In this document: one piece after another, positions 60,632 to 64,000 of the stretch
Layout: each line of letters starts with the position of its first letter
Numbering within the stretch: position 1 is the stretch's first letter
Assembly (NCBI GenBank): GCA_015056045.1
Contig: SVGZ01000006.1
Span: forward strand, 1 to 64,000
From: Clostridiales bacterium
GTDB lineage: Bacteria; Bacillota; Clostridia; Christensenellales; Christensenellaceae
Direction: 5' to 3'
Length of the DNA: 64,000 nucleotides
Notes under the pieces: model-generated
Told to the model about the DNA's origin: nothing
Database searches by the model: none
The model's input: only the letters and a program-made list of their open reading frames with translations
Position numbers and translations under genes: made by a program

Positions 60632-61231
60632 ATGTACGAATATATCAGAGGAAAACTTGCATATTTACAGGAAAATTACGCAGCTGTTGAAGCCGGCGGT
60701 GTCGCTTACCGCATCTATATCACATCGAAAGCTTCGGGCGTTTTGAAAAGCGGAGAAGAGATCACGCTCTATACACATTTCATCGTCCGTGAAGATGAAA
60801 TGGCGCTTTATGGCTTCATGCAGCCTGCTGAACGCTCCATGTTTGAAAAACTGATTGGTGTTTCCGGCGTTGGCCCGAAAGCGGCAATGTCTATTTTATC
60901 CGCCATGGATCTTTCACAGATCGCAACGGCGCTTATGTCTTCGGACAGCAAAGCTTTTGCTAGAGCAAACGGCATCGGACCCAAAACGGCAAACCGCATT
61001 ATCCTAGAGCTTAAGGATAAAGTCGATATTGCCGATGTTTTGGGAAGCGATACACCGGCAGCGGCTGTTATTGACGCAGGGCAGAACAGCGCTGTTTCCG
61101 AAGCTCTGGAAGCACTCATTTCGCTTGGTTATAACCGTGCGGAAGCTGCACAGGCGATCGCTTCGGTAAAAGAACTCGCAGGAACGGCAGAAGAGCTCAC
61201 GCTCATGGCATTAAAACGCCTGAGCCTTTGA
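60632..61231 (+). CDS. ruvA: Holliday junction branch migration protein RuvA
   Basis: 199-residue DNA-binding subunit that forms tetramers on Holliday junctions and loads RuvB. An N-terminal OB fold (YIRGKLAYLQENYAAVEAGGVAYRI) is followed by two helix-hairpin-helix motifs (LIGVSGVGPKAAMSIL and ANGIGPKTANRIILELKDK), and a C-terminal three-helix domain contacts RuvB (SEALEALISLGYNRAEA). It lies between ruvC and ruvB with short gaps. Confidence 0.96.
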   Translation: MYEYIRGKLAYLQENYAAVEAGGVAYRIYITSKASGVLKSGEEITLYTHFIVREDEMALYGFMQPAERSMFEKLIGVSGVGPKAAMSILSAMDLSQIATALMSSDSKAFARANGIGPKTANRIILELKDKVDIADVLGSDTPAAAVIDAGQNSAVSEALEALISLGYNRAEAAQAIASVKELAGTAEELTLMALKRLSL

Positions 61232-61246
61232 GGATAGGAGAGCATA

Positions 61247-62299
61247 ATGGAAGACGACAGAATTGTTTCCGGACAGATGCGCGGCGATGATGCGGCTGCA
61301 GAGCTCAGCATCAGACCAAAATCGATCGATGAATATATCGGTCAGAGCAGCGTCAAGGAAAAAATGAAAATATACATCGAGGCAGCGAAGAAAAGGGGAG
61401 AACCTCTCGACCATGTTTTGCTCTATGGACCTCCCGGTCTCGGCAAAACGACCCTTTCGCATATCATTGCCAACGAGATGGGTGTCAACATCCGCATCAC
61501 GACGGGTCCTGCGATCACAAGACAGGGCGATCTGGCTGCGCTTCTCACCAATCTTTCCGATGGCGATATCCTCTTTATTGACGAAATTCACCGCCTGAAT
61601 GCTTCCGTTGAGGAAATTTTATACCCCGCAATGGAAGATTATGCTTTGGATATCATCCTCGGCAAAGGACCTTCGGCAAGATCGCTCAGAATCGACCTTC
61701 CGCGTTTTACGCTCATCGGCGCAACGACAAGAGCCGGTATGCTGACTTCGCCTTTGCGTGACCGTTTCGGCATCATTAACCGCCTTGAAATGTATGAACC
61801 CGAAGATTTGACCACGATCGTCAACCGTTCCGCAGGGATTTTGGGAATCGCCATTGACCCGACGGGCGCATACGAGATCGCAAGAAGATCGAGAGGAACA
61901 CCTCGAATCGCCAACAGACTCTTAAGGCGTGTCCGCGACTTTGCACAGATCAAAGCAGAGGGCATCATTACTAAGCGTGTTGCGGATGAAGCGCTGGAAA
62001 TGCTCGAGATCGATAAAGAAGGTTTCGATAGTATCGATGCGATCATCTTAAAAACGATCATTGAAAAGTTTGCAGGCGGTCCTGTCGGTCTTGAAACGCT
62101 TGCCGCTGCAACCGGCGAAGAAGTCGGCACGATCGAAGATGTCTATGAACCCTATCTCATGCGTCAGGGATACATCATGCGTACACCAAGAGGACGAATC
62201 GCAACGGATGCTGCCTATCGTCATTTCGGTCTCGAAGCCATGAAACGCCCCGAAAAGCCCGAAAAACATAAACAGGGCACATTATTTGATGAAGAATAA
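61247..62299 (+). CDS. ruvB: Holliday junction branch migration ATPase RuvB
   Basis: AAA+ motor of 350 residues that drives branch migration. The N-terminal [17 protein letters not shown] is followed by Walker [12 protein letters not shown] near residue 65, Walker [11 protein letters not shown], sensor 1 GATTRAGML and the arginine-finger region SPLRDRFG. The C-terminal winged helix ends with [27 protein letters not shown] precedes the ATG. Operon with ruvC and ruvA. Confidence 0.97.
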   Translation: MEDDRIVSGQMRGDDAAAELSIRPKSIDEYIGQSSVKEKMKIYIEAAKKRGEPLDHVLLYGPPGLGKTTLSHIIANEMGVNIRITTGPAITRQGDLAALLTNLSDGDILFIDEIHRLNASVEEILYPAMEDYALDIILGKGPSARSLRIDLPRFTLIGATTRAGMLTSPLRDRFGIINRLEMYEPEDLTTIVNRSAGILGIAIDPTGAYEIARRSRGTPRIANRLLRRVRDFAQIKAEGIITKRVADEALEMLEIDKEGFDSIDAIILKTIIEKFAGGPVGLETLAAATGEEVGTIEDVYEPYLMRQGYIMRTPRGRIATDAAYRHFGLEAMKRPEKPEKHKQGTLFDEE

Positions 62300-62311
62300 A
62301 GAGGTCAGGTT

Positions 62312-63346
62312 TTGAATACAAGTGATTTTTATTACGATCTGCCCGAAGAGCTTATTGCGCAGACACCTGTCATGCCGAGAGATTCTTCGAGGCTGCTCGC
62401 ATTTAATATAGAAGAAGAAAAAATGGAACACCGCCATTTTCGTGATATCATCGAATATCTTGAAGAAGGCGATGTCCTTGTCATCAACGAAACAAAAGTC
62501 CTTCCCGCACGCCTTTTCGGTGTCAAAAAGGAAACAGGCGCTCATATTGAGATCCTGCTCTTAAACCGCAAAACCGCAGATGTTTGGGAAGCGCTCGGCA
62601 AACCGGGCAAACGTCTGCACATTGGCGATGTTGTGGAGTTTTCCCCGGAGCTTTCGCTCGTTATCAGGGGCAAAGGCGAAGAAGGCTTGATCGAAGTTGA
62701 ATTTTCCTATACGGGAATTTTTGAAGAAATTTTGGATAAGCTCGGTCAAATGCCGCTTCCGCCGTATATTAAGGAACAGCTTGGCGATCAGACTCGCTAT
62801 CAGACTGTTTACGCAAAAGAAGAAGGCTCCGCTGCTGCACCGACTGCAGGTCTCCATTTTACGCCCGAACTGATGCAGAAGATCCGCGATAAAGGTGTAG
62901 ATATTGTTCCTGTTTTGCTGCATGTTGGTCTCGGTACTTTTAGACCCGTCAAAGCGGAAAGCATCGAAGAACACCATATGCACAGCGAATTTTACAGTGT
63001 ATCTGCGGATGCTGCCGAGCGTATCAATGCGGCAAGAAAACGCGGCAAGCGCATCATCGCAACGGGAACGACGAGCGTCAGAACGCTTGAATCTTCTTCC
63101 GATGAAAACGGCATCGTTCATGCCGGCAGCGGAAACACACAGATTTTTATCTATCCCGGTTACCGTTATAAAGCAGTCGATGCTCTTATTACCAATTTCC
63201 ATTTGCCGGAAAGTACGCTGATCATGCTCGTTTCCGCATTTGCAGGCTATGAAAATACCATGCAGCTCTATAAAACTGCAGTTGAGATGAAATATCGCTT
63301 TTTCAGCTTTGGGGATGCTTGTTTCTTCCATCATCCGAAAAAGTGA
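62312..63346 (+). CDS. queA: S-adenosylmethionine:tRNA ribosyltransferase-isomerase
   Basis: Adds the epoxycyclopentanediol moiety to preQ1-modified tRNA in queuosine synthesis, using SAM as ribosyl donor. The 344 residues begin [14 protein letters not shown] and include [26 protein letters not shown] and [14 protein letters not shown]. The start is TTG 62312 with AAAGAGG upstream. Followed 18 bp later by tgt, the preceding step in the pathway, so the pair likely acts together. Confidence 0.96.
   Translation: MNTSDFYYDLPEELIAQTPVMPRDSSRLLAFNIEEEKMEHRHFRDIIEYLEEGDVLVINETKVLPARLFGVKKETGAHIEILLLNRKTADVWEALGKPGKRLHIGDVVEFSPELSLVIRGKGEEGLIEVEFSYTGIFEEILDKLGQMPLPPYIKEQLGDQTRYQTVYAKEEGSAAAPTAGLHFTPELMQKIRDKGVDIVPVLLHVGLGTFRPVKAESIEEHHMHSEFYSVSADAAERINAARKRGKRIIATGTTSVRTLESSSDENGIVHAGSGNTQIFIYPGYRYKAVDALITNFHLPESTLIMLVSAFAGYENTMQLYKTAVEMKYRFFSFGDACFFHHPKK

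Positions 63347-64000
<654 letters not shown>

Overview
The window looks like a chromosomal segment from a Gram-positive, Clostridia-type Firmicute, probably an uncultured gut lineage. The evidence is a PPi-dependent phosphofructokinase, UppP, a SpoVB-type flippase next to a YabN-type MazG and HU, the yloU-fakA-recG block, class 1B dihydroorotate dehydrogenase with PyrK, many lipoproteins, strong AGGAGG ribosome binding sites and frequent TTG starts. The order-level placement is a guess. I see no rRNA, tRNA, CRISPR array, insertion sequence or prophage. Most of the window is ordinary core genome with small accessory patches.

Layout. 1-5.1 kb: pfp (3' end outside the window, minus strand), then uppP-ispE-EamA transporter-ROK kinase. 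5.1-9.2 kb: a MarR regulator with a palindromic operator, and a heterodimeric ABC exporter. 9.2-14.9 kb: a three-gene module of a TerB_N protein, a BrxD-like ATPase and a BrxHI/Lhr-like helicase. 14.9-22.4 kb: small hypothetical genes, a GNAT acetyltransferase, a MazG-like pyrophosphohydrolase, and a minus-strand operon with two tandem esterase-like hydrolases. 22.4-30.4 kb: spoVB, mazG, hup, yloU, fakA, recG and an MGMT-family gene. 30.4-33.7 kb: two HtrA-type proteases flanking a ComEC-like metallo-hydrolase. 33.7-38.4 kb: a Gld-like ABC transporter operon. 38.6-40.7 kb: a glyoxalase and an AT-richer island of three membrane-anchored small proteins, the last with an NTF2-fold immunity-like domain. 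40.8-42.6 kb: two tandem SDR genes. 42.7-52.5 kb: a complete UMP operon, pyrC-carA-carB-pyrK-pyrD-pyrF-pyrE-pyrB, behind a structured leader. 52.5-57.1 kb: a VUT transporter, an SDR, a NUDIX enzyme, lipoproteins and small proteins. 57.2-59.9 kb: argG-argH. 60.1-64 kb: ruvC-ruvA-ruvB-queA-tgt, with tgt running off the end.

The most notable observations are these. (1) CarA has lost its glutaminase nucleophile (Gly in GIGLGH where GICLGH is expected) and has other active-site changes, while CarB looks complete, so this carbamoyl phosphate synthase may run on free ammonia. (2) PyrB carries a C-terminal zinc domain like the end of PyrI, without the nucleotide-binding domain. (3) The TerB_N/BrxD/BrxHI-like module is a candidate DNA-processing or defence system; its TerB_N protein has three copies of a short F-x-x-P motif in a disordered N-terminus. 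(4) A 36-residue gene absent from the ORF track lies in front of a 16-bp triple repeat. Carbamoyl phosphate from CarAB would feed pyrimidines and, with argG-argH, arginine.
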